Of a stretch of DNA of 25,546 nt, positions 15,220 to 22,871 are shown piece by piece. This DNA comes from JALZAA01 sp035938395 (lineage in GTDB: Bacteria > Actinomycetota > Acidimicrobiia > IMCC26256 > JACDBD01). Both the position numbers and the translations under genes were made by a program. The notes under the pieces were generated by a model. That model was not told the DNA's origin. It saw nothing but the letters and a program-made list of their open reading frames with translations, and did not search any database. The DNA lies in NCBI GenBank assembly GCA_035938395.1, contig DASZGY010000038.1:1-25546 (forward strand). Direction: 5' to 3'. The number at the start of each line of letters is the position of its first letter. The first letter of the stretch is position 1.

Positions 15220-15969
15220 TCAGTTCGCGCGGCTGAAGATCGTGTTGACCTCGTCCACGTAGTGCTCGCGGTACCCCGCCTGCTGTATTCGGGTGCGGAG
15301 CCTGCTCGACCTCCGGATCACGTGATCGAACGACTGGAAGCTCGGATGGCCGTCGATGAGCTCGACAATCATCACCCGCGGCTTCCAGGCGTCGAGCGAG
15401 AAAGACTCGAATACGGCATCCTCCGAGCCCTCGACGTCGACGACCAACAGCTCGAAACCGGGTTCGATCCCAGCCTTGAGCAGGAGATGCTCGAGTGGGA
15501 ATTGCGGGACCCGCATTCGTTGCCCCTTGTGGAACCCTTTCGTCCACTCCACCTGCTCGTACACCTCGACCTGGTCCTTCAGCGCGGTGGTCAGTCCCTC
15601 TCCGTAGTGGAGATCGATCTCCGCCATCTCCGTGCCGACCGCGCACCTTGCAACCGAGATCCCCTTGTTTGCCGCGTGCCGGCGGGCACAAGCGCGGGCG
15701 TAGCGTGGGACCGGCTCGACGTACAACCCTTCCCACCCGAGGTCCGCGAGCCCGGACGTGTTCGAGAACGTGTCCCCGTCGTACGCACCGACCTCCACGA
15801 ACGTGCCATCGGTTTTTCGCTCTCCGAACAACTCGCGGTACCGGTCGGCAAGATCGGGGATCTGACACGTCCAGGGAAACCGATACTCGGTAGGGCGGCG
15901 GAACCGTGGGCGGTGAAGTCTGGGCCGCCGCAAAAAGGGGCTTCCTTCGGAGGCATCTGACGAGGCCAT
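15220..15969 (-). CDS. FkbM-family SAM-dependent methyltransferase
   Basis: A 249-residue protein. FkbM marks are TFVEVGAYDGDTFSNT (56-71, SAM loop), GLYVEPVPRY (81-90) and LLVVDVEGSED (174-184). FkbM enzymes methylate hydroxyls of sugars or natural products, so it fits a glycan cluster better than its present place between a lipoylation operon and a peptidase. Base composition is lower than its neighbours: three 60-base lines inside it count about 58-65% GC, against 67-80% for lines in the adjacent genes. This is a sign of later insertion. The Arg/Pro-rich N-terminus (13-26) precedes the core. ATG 15969 follows the preceding stop by 13 bases, with GAGG just upstream. Confidence 0.85.
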   Translation of the reverse strand: MASSDASEGSPFLRRPRLHRPRFRRPTEYRFPWTCQIPDLADRYRELFGERKTDGTFVEVGAYDGDTFSNTSGLADLGWEGLYVEPVPRYARACARRHAANKGISVARCAVGTEMAEIDLHYGEGLTTALKDQVEVYEQVEWTKGFHKGQRMRVPQFPLEHLLLKAGIEPGFELLVVDVEGSEDAVFESFSLDAWKPRVMIVELIDGHPSFQSFDHVIRRSSRLRTRIQQAGYREHYVDEVNTIFSRAN

Positions 15970-15982
15970 TCGCCCTCAGGTT

Positions 15983-16528
15983 CTACGAGTCGGTCAAGCC
16001 GGGGAGGCCGTCAATGCTGACGGCGTTCATCTCTTCCCGGTACTCGACGAGGCCGTCGGGGCCGCGCCGCTCCGCAAACTGGAGCAGCTGGTCGCGCTTG
16101 CCCTCGTAGCTGAGGAGCGGGACGCCGTAGCCGCATGACGTGGAGACGCGGTCCACCTGGACGCTTATCACCGACCGCGCGCCGGGGTACTCACCGAAGC
16201 GCGGGAGCAGCGCGTCCGCCTCGGGGTCGCCGGTCGGGAGCACCTCGCCGCGCCCGTAGAGGCGCACGATGTTCGGCTTGCCGTCGAAAGCGCAGAACAT
16301 GATTGTGATGCGCCCGTTCTCGCGCAGGTGAGCAATCGTCTCGACGCCGCTTCCGGTGAGGTCGAGGTACGCGACCGTGTTCGGATCGATGACGGCAAAG
16401 GTGTCCAAGCCCTTGGGCGACAGGTTCACGTGGCCGCCGTCGGCGGGAGCGGTTGCGACGAAGAACACGCGCTGGGCGGCGATGAACGCGGCCAGCTCGT
16501 CGGTGATCGCGTCGAGGACCCGGCCCAT
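15983..16528 (-). CDS. Pyridoxamine 5'-phosphate oxidase-family (split-barrel flavin) protein
   Basis: A 181-residue protein with a PNPOx-like split barrel. Visible are RVFFVATAPADGGHVNLSPKG (20-40), TVAYLDLTGSGVETIAHLRENGRITIMFCAF (51-81) and NIVRLYGRGEVL (86-97). Such proteins bind FMN, or sometimes F420 or heme, and most act on substrates other than pyridoxine phosphate. The cofactor cannot be fixed from these residues. The ATG at 16528 overlaps the lipBA stop by one base (TAATG), so translation is coupled to the lipoate genes. A link to lipoate metabolism is not known to me and may be only operon membership. Confidence 0.82.
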   Translation of the reverse strand: MGRVLDAITDELAAFIAAQRVFFVATAPADGGHVNLSPKGLDTFAVIDPNTVAYLDLTGSGVETIAHLRENGRITIMFCAFDGKPNIVRLYGRGEVLPTGDPEADALLPRFGEYPGARSVISVQVDRVSTSCGYGVPLLSYEGKRDQLLQFAERRGPDGLVEYREEMNAVSIDGLPGLTDS

Positions 16529-18213
16529 TACGAGAATCCGGCGGCGGCGGGGACGAGCCCGGCAGACGCCGCCGCGCTGCGGGCGTGGTAGCTGGAGCGC
16601 ACGAGGGGCCCCGACTCGACGTGCGCGAAGCCCAGGCCGCGCGCGTACTCACCCAGCGTGTCGAACTCGGCGGGCGTCCACCACCGGACGACGGGGAGGT
16701 GGCGAGCCGTCGGGCGCAGGTACTGACCCAGCGTGAGGATGTCGACGCCGACGTTCCGGAGGTCGGCGATCGCGCCGCGCAGCTCGTCCTCGGTCTCGCC
16801 CATGCCGAGGATGATCCCCGACTTGGTCGTGAGCCCCACGTCCTTGGCGCGCGCCAGTAACGCGAGCGATCGGAAGTACGCCGCCGACGGTCGCGCCGCC
16901 CGCTGCAACCGCGCGACCGTCTCGAGGTTGTGGTTCAGGACGTCGGGCCGGGCGTCGAAGACGACCGCCAACGCCTCGGGATCGCCCTTGCAGTCGGGGA
17001 TGAGCACCTCGACCGCGGTGCGCGGCGTGCGGGTGCGCACTGCGCGGATCGTCGCCGCGAACACACTCGCGCCGCCGTCGAGCGTGTCGTCGCGTGCCAC
17101 GCTGGTGATGACAGCGTGGGCGAGACCGAGCTGGGCGACGGCGTCAGCGACGTGCTCGGGCTCCTCGCCGTCGAGCGGGAGCGGATGGCGGGTATCGACG
17201 AGGCAGAACCCGCACGCACGCGTGCACCGATCGCCGAGGATCATGAACGTGGCGGTCTTGTCGGCCCAGCAGTCGTAGATGTTGGGACAGCCCGCCTCCT
17301 CGCACACCGTGTGCAGCGACAGGCCCCGCATGATCCGCTTCGTCTCGCGGTAGTTCGGGCCGAGGTCGGCCTTGACCTTCATCCACTCCGGCCGCCGGAA
17401 CGCAGGATCCTCCGCCGGCGCCTCGACGCCCGCTTCCGCGAGCCGGCCCAACAGGCGGACGGGCGCGTGCGTCCCGGTCGCCGACGGAGCCGGAGCTGAC
17501 GGGCGTGACCTGACGTCAGCTCCCTCACGCGTGAACGCCGACAGGTCGGATGCGCGCTCGCGCCAGACGACGTCCTGGCGCTCGACGTCCGCGTAGGGGA
17601 AGTGCTCGGTGAAGCGGGCGGTGACGGCGTCGACGACGTCGTGCATGTCGGGCGCGGAGTTGAGTTGTGCGGCGAGGGAGGTGACGCCGCGGTCGGCGAT
17701 GCCGCACGGGACGATGTGGCCGAACATCGACAGGTCGGGATCGACGTTCAGGGCGAAGCCGTGGCGGGTGCGTCCGCGCGACACCCGGACTCCGATGGCG
17801 GCGATCTTCTCGCCGCCGACCCATACGCCCGTGTACCCGTCGTCGCGCTCCGCTTCGACGCCGAGGTCGCCGAGCGCCGAGATCAGCACGGCCTCGAGGC
17901 GCCGCACGTAGGCGACGACGTCACGCTGGCCGGCGCGCCACTCGGGCAGCGTCACGATCGGGTAGCCGACGAGCTGGCCGGGCCCGTGGTACGTGACGTC
18001 GCCGCCGCGGTCGGCGCGCACGAGGTCGGCGCCGACCGACGCCGGCGGGACGAGAACGTGAGCAGGGTCGGCGGACTTGCCGAGTGTGTACACGTGCGGG
18101 TGCTCGAGCAGAAGTAGGTAGTCGTCGGCGGCGCGCTCGAGCAGGGCCCGCTGGAGCTCGTCGGCCTCCGCGTACGGGACCCGCCCGAGCCAGCGGATGC
18201 GCAACGCGCTCAC
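16528..18213 (-). CDS. lipBA: Fused octanoyltransferase-lipoyl synthase (LipB-LipA)
   Basis: One open frame of 561 residues holds two enzymes of lipoate synthesis. LipB (about 1-225) moves octanoate from acyl carrier protein to a lipoyl domain. It has GGDVTYHGPGQLVGYP (70-85), Lys136 and Cys170 (VPCGI); their 34-residue spacing equals that of the catalytic Lys142/Cys176 in M. tuberculosis LipB. LipA (about 253-561) inserts two sulfurs. It has the auxiliary cluster Cys304, Cys309, Cys315, the radical-SAM cluster Cys330, Cys334, Cys337 (CTRACGFC), and the C-terminal RSSYH. A 20-residue Ala/Pro/Ser linker (17458-17520) joins them. No stop or ATG/GTG start lies at the junction; a TTG-initiated separate LipA is possible. 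GTG 18213 overlaps the E2 stop by GTGA. Confidence 0.93.
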   Translation of the reverse strand: MSALRIRWLGRVPYAEADELQRALLERAADDYLLLLEHPHVYTLGKSADPAHVLVPPASVGADLVRADRGGDVTYHGPGQLVGYPIVTLPEWRAGQRDVVAYVRRLEAVLISALGDLGVEAERDDGYTGVWVGGEKIAAIGVRVSRGRTRHGFALNVDPDLSMFGHIVPCGIADRGVTSLAAQLNSAPDMHDVVDAVTARFTEHFPYADVERQDVVWRERASDLSAFTREGADVRSRPSAPAPSATGTHAPVRLLGRLAEAGVEAPAEDPAFRRPEWMKVKADLGPNYRETKRIMRGLSLHTVCEEAGCPNIYDCWADKTATFMILGDRCTRACGFCLVDTRHPLPLDGEEPEHVADAVAQLGLAHAVITSVARDDTLDGGASVFAATIRAVRTRTPRTAVEVLIPDCKGDPEALAVVFDARPDVLNHNLETVARLQRAARPSAAYFRSLALLARAKDVGLTTKSGIILGMGETEDELRGAIADLRNVGVDILTLGQYLRPTARHLPVVRWWTPAEFDTLGEYARGLGFAHVESGPLVRSSYHARSAAASAGLVPAAAGFS

Positions 18214-19736
18214 GCGAGCTCGGCCCCCCAGTCGCGTCCCTGGATCTCGTCCTTCATTGCCTGGAGGAACGCGGCGGCATACGCGCCGTCGAAGGCGCGG
18301 TGGTCCCACGTGAGCGCCAGCATGCCGACGTGGCGGATGGCGAGCGAGTCTTCGCCGTCCGGGCCGGTCACGACCCAGGGCCGCTTGCGGATGCCGTCGG
18401 TGGAGAGGATCGCGACCTGCGGCTGGTTGATGATCGGCAGGGTCATGTACGTGCCCCACGGGCCCGGGTTCGTGATCGTGAACGTCCCGCCCGCGATCTC
18501 GTCCGGCATGAGCTGCTTGCTGCGGGCGCGGGTCGCGAGATCGTGGATCTCGCGGGCGATGAGCCGCAGGCGCTTGCCGTCGGCGTTGCGGATCACGGGC
18601 GCGATGAGGCCCTTGAAGTCGAGATCGACGGCGATGCCGACGTGGATGTCGTGGTGGACGACGAGGTTCTCGCCGTCGACGCTGGCGTTGATGTTCGGGT
18701 ACTCCTCGACCGTGTCGCAGAACGCACGCACGATGAACGGGAGGTACGTGAGGGGGAATCCTTCGCGGATCCTCCAGTCGTCCTGCTCGGCCCGCCGGGC
18801 GCGGTCGACGCGCTCGTAATCGACTTCGATCGACGTGTACACGTGCGGGCTGGTCGCCTTCGAGCTGACCATGTGCTCGGCCGTACGGCGGCGAATGTTG
18901 TCGAACGGGACGGTCTCGTCGCCGGTGCGGGCCGCCGCCGGGGGGGCGGCTTCGCTCCGCGCGATCGGAGCGGTCTCGTCCGGCGCCGGGCGCGCCGGCA
19001 GCACCGGCGCGGTCCTGGTGGCGGGCGGCGGAGCTGCCGCCGGCGCCGGGCGCGCGGCGGGCGGGGGCACGCTCGGCGCGGGTTGCGGCGGAGCCGCCGA
19101 GGTGGTCGTGGCGCCCTGCCGGCGGGAGGCGGCGTCGAGGACGTCGTTGCGCGTGATGCGGCCGCCTTCGCCGCTCCCCTGCACCTCGCCGGCATCGAGG
19201 CCGTATTCGTTGAGCAACCTGCGCACGACCGGCGACATGAGCTGTCCGCCCGTCGCCCCTTGGGGCGGAGCCCCCGAGGTGGTCGGCGGAGCCCCCGAGG
19301 TGCTCGGCGGCCCGGAGGTGGTCGCCGAGGCGGTCGCGGCCGGCGCGACCGGCTCGCGCCGGGGCGGCGGGGTGGGCGTCGCGGGCGCGGGCCGGGGCGG
19401 CTGCGGGGGAGCCGCCGGCGGTGGAGAGGCCGGCGGTGCCGTGGCCGCCGCCCGGGGCGGAGCCCCCGAGGTGGTCGCCGGAGCCCCCGATGCGCCCGCG
19501 CCGGCGCCGTCCGAGATCACCGCGAGGCGGGTGCCGACCTCGGCCGTCTCGCCCTCCTGGACGAGGATCTCGCTCAGCGTCCCGGCCGCAGGCGCGGGGA
19601 CCTCCGAGTCGACCTTGTCGGTGGAGACTTCGAAGAGCGGTTCGTCGGCATCGACGTGGTCGCCGACGTTCTTGAGCCAGCGCGTGATCGTCCCCTCGGT
19701 CACGGTCTCACCGAGCTGCGGCATCTGGATGTCCAC
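18210..19736 (-). CDS. sucB: Dihydrolipoamide acyltransferase E2 of a 2-oxoacid dehydrogenase complex
   Basis: A 508-residue core subunit that carries acyl groups on a lipoyl arm and passes them to CoA. Domains: one lipoyl domain (1-76, lipoylated Lys41 in STDKVDSE); an Ala/Pro-rich linker with TSGAPP repeats (77-165); the E3-binding domain (167-203, MSPVVRRLLNEYGLD); a second linker (204-272); and the catalytic domain (273-508) with DHRAFDG (His479, Asp483). M. tuberculosis DlaT has two lipoyl domains; this has one. Pyruvate or 2-oxoglutarate specificity cannot be told. GTG 19736 has GGAGGA at 6 bases. It lies 17 bases after lpd, and its stop overlaps lipBA, so carrier and lipoylation enzymes are made together. 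Confidence 0.93.
   Translation of the reverse strand: MDIQMPQLGETVTEGTITRWLKNVGDHVDADEPLFEVSTDKVDSEVPAPAAGTLSEILVQEGETAEVGTRLAVISDGAGAGASGAPATTSGAPPRAAATAPPASPPPAAPPQPPRPAPATPTPPPRREPVAPAATASATTSGPPSTSGAPPTTSGAPPQGATGGQLMSPVVRRLLNEYGLDAGEVQGSGEGGRITRNDVLDAASRRQGATTTSAAPPQPAPSVPPPAARPAPAAAPPPATRTAPVLPARPAPDETAPIARSEAAPPAAARTGDETVPFDNIRRRTAEHMVSSKATSPHVYTSIEVDYERVDRARRAEQDDWRIREGFPLTYLPFIVRAFCDTVEEYPNINASVDGENLVVHHDIHVGIAVDLDFKGLIAPVIRNADGKRLRLIAREIHDLATRARSKQLMPDEIAGGTFTITNPGPWGTYMTLPIINQPQVAILSTDGIRKRPWVVTGPDGEDSLAIRHVGMLALTWDHRAFDGAYAAAFLQAMKDEIQGRDWGAELA
19267..19492. repeat. Short direct repeats in the E2 linker
   Basis: The 15-base unit GGAGCCCCCGAGGTG occurs exactly at 19267-19281, 19288-19302 and 19459-19473. 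A shortened copy lies at 19480-19492 and a one-mismatch copy near 19090. On the coding (-) strand these give TSGAPP units in the flexible linker. They may expand or contract by slippage. Confidence 0.75.
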
Positions 19737-19753
19737 CGGGGGTCCTCCGTCGT

Positions 19754-21151
19754 TCAGGCGTGCAGGCTGCGACCGGTGAGCGCGAGCGCGGACTCGCCGA
19801 ACAGCTCGCTCAAGGTCGGGTGGGGATGGATGAACGCCCCGACCTCCGCCGGGCTGGCCTCCCAGTTCACGGCCAGGTAGCCCTCTTGCAGCAGCTCGGT
19901 CGCCCAGGGGCCGGCGATGTGCACGCCGAGGATCGCCCCTTCACGTTCGGCGACGATCTTCACGAGCCCGTCGGTCTCGCCGATGATGAGCGCCCGGCTG
20001 TTCCCGCCGAAGCGCTGCACCTGCGTCACGACGTCGTAGCCGAGCTCGCGTGCGTGCTCCTCGGTGTACCCGGCGAACGCGACCTCGGGATGGCAATAGA
20101 TCCCCCACGGGACCTTCTCGTAGTCGACCGGGGTCGCCTCCTCTCCGAGGATCGTCTTGATGGCGACGACCGCCTCCGCGAACCCGACGTGTGCCAGCTG
20201 CGGGGCGTCGACCACGTCGCCCACGGCGTACACCCCCGGCACCGTCGTCCGCATGAGGCTGTCGACCCGGATGAACCCGCGTTCGTCGACCTCGACCCCC
20301 GAGCCTTCGAGGTTGATCCCTTCGGAGCGCGGCCGCCGGCCGATGCTCACCACGACCTTGTCGACGACGACTTGCTGCGAGCCTTCGGACGTGTCGTAGC
20401 TCACGGTCAGCTCGCGCGCGCCGTCGATGCCGGTGACACGCACGCCAGTGTGCAGGCTCACCCCGCGCTTTCGGAACGAGCGGCCGACGACGTCGGCCGC
20501 CTCGACGTCGACGCCGGGCAGGATGCGCGGCAACGCCTCGACGAGCGTCACGTCGCTGCCGACGTCGCTCAGCAGCGACGCGAACTCGCAGCCGATCGCG
20601 CCTGCGCCGATGATCAGCACGCGGCCCGGCACCTCGTCGAGCATGAGCACGTGGTCGGAGTTGAGGATGCGGTCGCCGTCGAACTCGAGCCCGGGCAGCG
20701 GCCGCGGGAGCGAGCCGGTCGCCAGGATCAGACCGGTGCCCTGGAGCTCCGAGCCGTCCGACACGCGCACGTGACGAGCGCCGGCGTCGATCAGTGAGCC
20801 GGTCCCCGGCACGACGGTCACGCTCCGGTTCGACAGGAGGCCTTCCAGCCCGCGGGTGAGCCGGTCCACCACCTGCTGCTTGCGCGTCTGGCTGGTGCGC
20901 AGGTCGAGCGTCGGCTGTTGCCCGGCGTCGACGCCGAACTCCTTGGCGCCCGACACGGTGCGGAGCACCTCGGCCGTCTGCAGGAGCTCTTTGGCCGGGA
21001 TGCAGCCCCGGTGGAGGCACGTGCCCCCGACTCGTTGGTCCTCGATCAGCGCGACGCGCAGACCAGCCGACGCGCCGTAGAGCGCGGCGCCGTATCCGCC
21101 CGGTCCTCCTCCGAGGATCACGACGTCGAACTGCTCGGCCAGGGTGGCCAC
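19754..21151 (-). CDS. lpd: Dihydrolipoamide dehydrogenase (E3)
   Basis: A 465-residue FAD disulfide oxidoreductase that reoxidises the dihydrolipoyl arm of E2 and passes electrons to NAD+. It has GGGPGGY (14-20) for FAD, the redox pair Cys45/Cys50 in GGTCLHRGC, the NAD motif IGAGAIGCEF, VYAVGDVVDAPQLAH and the C-terminal HPHPTLSE with His444/Glu449 acting as the active-site base pair. Length is standard. The start is GTG 21151: an in-frame TGA lies 12 bases upstream, so no earlier start is possible. AAGGGG touches the start codon directly, which is closer than usual for a Shine-Dalgarno site. It precedes the E2 gene by 17 bases. E1 is not in this window. Confidence 0.95.
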   Translation of the reverse strand: MATLAEQFDVVILGGGPGGYGAALYGASAGLRVALIEDQRVGGTCLHRGCIPAKELLQTAEVLRTVSGAKEFGVDAGQQPTLDLRTSQTRKQQVVDRLTRGLEGLLSNRSVTVVPGTGSLIDAGARHVRVSDGSELQGTGLILATGSLPRPLPGLEFDGDRILNSDHVLMLDEVPGRVLIIGAGAIGCEFASLLSDVGSDVTLVEALPRILPGVDVEAADVVGRSFRKRGVSLHTGVRVTGIDGARELTVSYDTSEGSQQVVVDKVVVSIGRRPRSEGINLEGSGVEVDERGFIRVDSLMRTTVPGVYAVGDVVDAPQLAHVGFAEAVVAIKTILGEEATPVDYEKVPWGIYCHPEVAFAGYTEEHARELGYDVVTQVQRFGGNSRALIIGETDGLVKIVAEREGAILGVHIAGPWATELLQEGYLAVNWEASPAEVGAFIHPHPTLSELFGESALALTGRSLHA

Positions 21152-21221
21152 CCCCTTCGCTCACCGATTTCGGGTGTAGAGGTCATTCTTTCAGGTCCGC
21201 CACGCCGGACGGCGGGCGCTC

Positions 21222-21311
21222 TCAGCGGGCCAGGAGGATCTGGATCGCGCCGGCGGCGAGGATCGCCAGGCCGGTAATCGCGGCCAGCAGGATGAGCGTA
21301 CGGGTACTCAC
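21222..21311 (-). CDS. Possible small single-span membrane peptide (29 residues)
   Basis: A short frame starting GTG 21311 and ending TGA 21222 encodes MSTRTLILLAAITGLAILAA followed by GAIQILLAR: four polar residues, a hydrophobic span of about 22 residues and a terminal Arg. This looks like a single membrane helix rather than chance. The upstream ribosome site is weak (GAGG three bases before the start). It lies 70 bases upstream of lpd in the same direction. I know of no homologue and assign no function. Confidence 0.42.
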   Translation of the reverse strand: MSTRTLILLAAITGLAILAAGAIQILLAR

Positions 21312-21454
21312 GTGCCTCGCCCCATTCGGTGCGATCCTCGCGCCGGATCGTCGACGCCGCCGAACCCGCTCACCTGCGGGTAACGGGATACCCTGTCACG
21401 TCGGTCCCGGGAACCGCGCAAGCCCGGGGTATCGATCCACCCAGCAAGGAACCG
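21312..21454. promoter_or_regulatory. Divergent intergenic region upstream of flippase gene
   Basis: These 143 bases separate the minus-strand lipoate operon from the + strand flippase. TACCCT (21389-21394) fits TANNNT for the + strand, with no good -35 box. AAGGA (21446-21450) lies 4 bases before ATG 21455 and supports that start. No convincing - strand promoter was found. Confidence 0.3.
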
Positions 21455-22798
21455 ATGGCACAACGCGCACAGCGGTCGCTCGAAGCGGCCAAGAAGGCCG
21501 TCCCCGAGGGCACGTTCGCGGTCGGGATCGGCCTCGCCGTCACCGGCATCGCGACGTACGGCTTCTTCATCGCCTGCGCCCGCGGCCTCAGCGAGAAGGA
21601 CTACGCCGCCGTCATCGGCGGGCTCTGGCCGTTGGTGTTCGTGGTCGCGCCCGGCTGCTTCCTTCCCCTCGAGCAGGAGGTCGGTCGCGCGCTGGCCCAC
21701 CGCCGCGCCCTCCACATCGGGGGCGGGCCCGTCGTGCGACGCGCCGCGATCGCGGCGTTGTGGGGCACCGCGGGGCTCCTGTTGCTCACGCTGCTGTTCA
21801 GTGGCGTGCTGCGCGAGAACCTGTTCAAGGGCGTCGGCGGCCTCGTCATCTGCTTCGCGATCGCGCTCGTCACGTACGCCGCGCAGCACCTGACGCGCGG
21901 CACGCTCTCGGGGAACGGGCGCTTCGGCCCCTACGGCGTCATCCTCGGCGCCGAGGGGTGCATCCGCCTCCTGCCCGCGGTCATCTTGTGGTTCGCCGGT
22001 GTCACCAACCCGGTCGCGTACGGCCTGTGCCTCGCCATCCCGCCGGTGCTCGCGAGCTTGCTCGCGCTGCGCAAGCAGCACGGGCTCGTCGAGCCGGGCC
22101 CGCAGGCGCCGTGGTCGGAGCTCTCGTCCAATCTCGGGTACCTGCTGAGCGGGTCCGTCCTCGCCCAGGGGTTGAGCTACGCGCCGATCCTGATCGCGAC
22201 CGTTCTCGCCACCAGCGCGCAGCACGCCGAGGTCGCCGCGTTCGTCTCCGGGTTCTTCCTCGCTCGCGTCCCGATCATCCTGTTCCAGGCGGTGCAGGCG
22301 GCACTGCTCCCGAAGCTGGCGCGCCTCGCGGGTGCGGGCGAGCACGAGGACTTCAAGAACGGCCTGCGCAAGCTGGTGCTGATCGTGATCGCCGTCGGCG
22401 TGATCGGTGTGGTCGGCGCGCTCGTGCTCGGGCCCTGGGCCGTGAAGCTTTTCTTCGACAAGACCATCAGCGGCAGCGAGCTCGCGATGCTCGCGGCGGG
22501 GAGCGGCGCGTTCATCCTGGCGCTCACGCTCGCCCAGGCACTGATCGCGTTGATGGGCCACGCCAAGGCGACGGTGTCGTGGGTGATCGGCATCGTGGTC
22601 GGAGCGATCGCGCTGGTCGCGATGTCCGCGGCCGGCGTCGAGCTGTTCCTCCGGGTGGAGCTCGCCTTCCTCTTCGCCTGCCTCGGGTGCGCGGCGGTGA
22701 TGGCGGTGCTGCTCGCTCGCCAGATGCGCGCCGGTGTGCCCGCCGAGAGCGTCGAGCGGCTCCTGGAGGGCATCGAGCACGAGCCGCTCGAGATCTGA
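21455..22798 (+). CDS. MOP-superfamily polysaccharide flippase (Wzx-like)
   Basis: A 447-residue integral membrane protein with about 12 hydrophobic spans, e.g. FAVGIGLAVTGIATYGFFIACARGL near the N-terminus and LVLIVIAVGVIGVVGALVLGPWAV later. The first span is followed by LSEKDYAAVIGGLWPLVF, typical of Wzx/RfbX flippases (LxxxDYG-like). These proteins flip lipid-linked oligosaccharides across the membrane. The closing segment is soluble (ESVERLLEGIEHEPLEI). ATG 21455 has an AAGGA ribosome site and gives a normal N-terminus; the frame is open upstream to 21329, but that part has no membrane or family features. The GT4 and Rmd-like genes follow on the same strand, suggesting a second small glycan unit apart from Wzm/Wzt. 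Confidence 0.85.
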   Translation: MAQRAQRSLEAAKKAVPEGTFAVGIGLAVTGIATYGFFIACARGLSEKDYAAVIGGLWPLVFVVAPGCFLPLEQEVGRALAHRRALHIGGGPVVRRAAIAALWGTAGLLLLTLLFSGVLRENLFKGVGGLVICFAIALVTYAAQHLTRGTLSGNGRFGPYGVILGAEGCIRLLPAVILWFAGVTNPVAYGLCLAIPPVLASLLALRKQHGLVEPGPQAPWSELSSNLGYLLSGSVLAQGLSYAPILIATVLATSAQHAEVAAFVSGFFLARVPIILFQAVQAALLPKLARLAGAGEHEDFKNGLRKLVLIVIAVGVIGVVGALVLGPWAVKLFFDKTISGSELAMLAAGSGAFILALTLAQALIALMGHAKATVSWVIGIVVGAIALVAMSAAGVELFLRVELAFLFACLGCAAVMAVLLARQMRAGVPAESVERLLEGIEHEPLEI

Positions 22799-22871
22799 CT
22801 CCATTGGCGCCGTCGCAAGCTCCGGCTCTGCAGCGATTGTCGGCAAAGCCGCCGTCGCCGCGACCGGTCGG

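Noticed and set aside
16528..18459. Longer version of lipBA starting at 18459
   Set aside because: The extra 82 codons lie inside the E2 gene and encode Arg/His-rich shadow sequence. GTG 18213 matches the LipB N-terminus and overlaps the E2 stop.
18084..19880. A 598-codon plus-strand frame opposite the E2 gene
   Set aside because: It is an antisense product of the Ala/Pro linker codons, giving Arg/Gly runs. The E2 domains on the other strand are unambiguous.
21195..21210. GTCCG/CGGAC hairpin between the small peptide frame and lpd
   Set aside because: The stem is only 5 bp with no T-run, and alternative pairings exist. Such stems arise by chance in GC-rich DNA.
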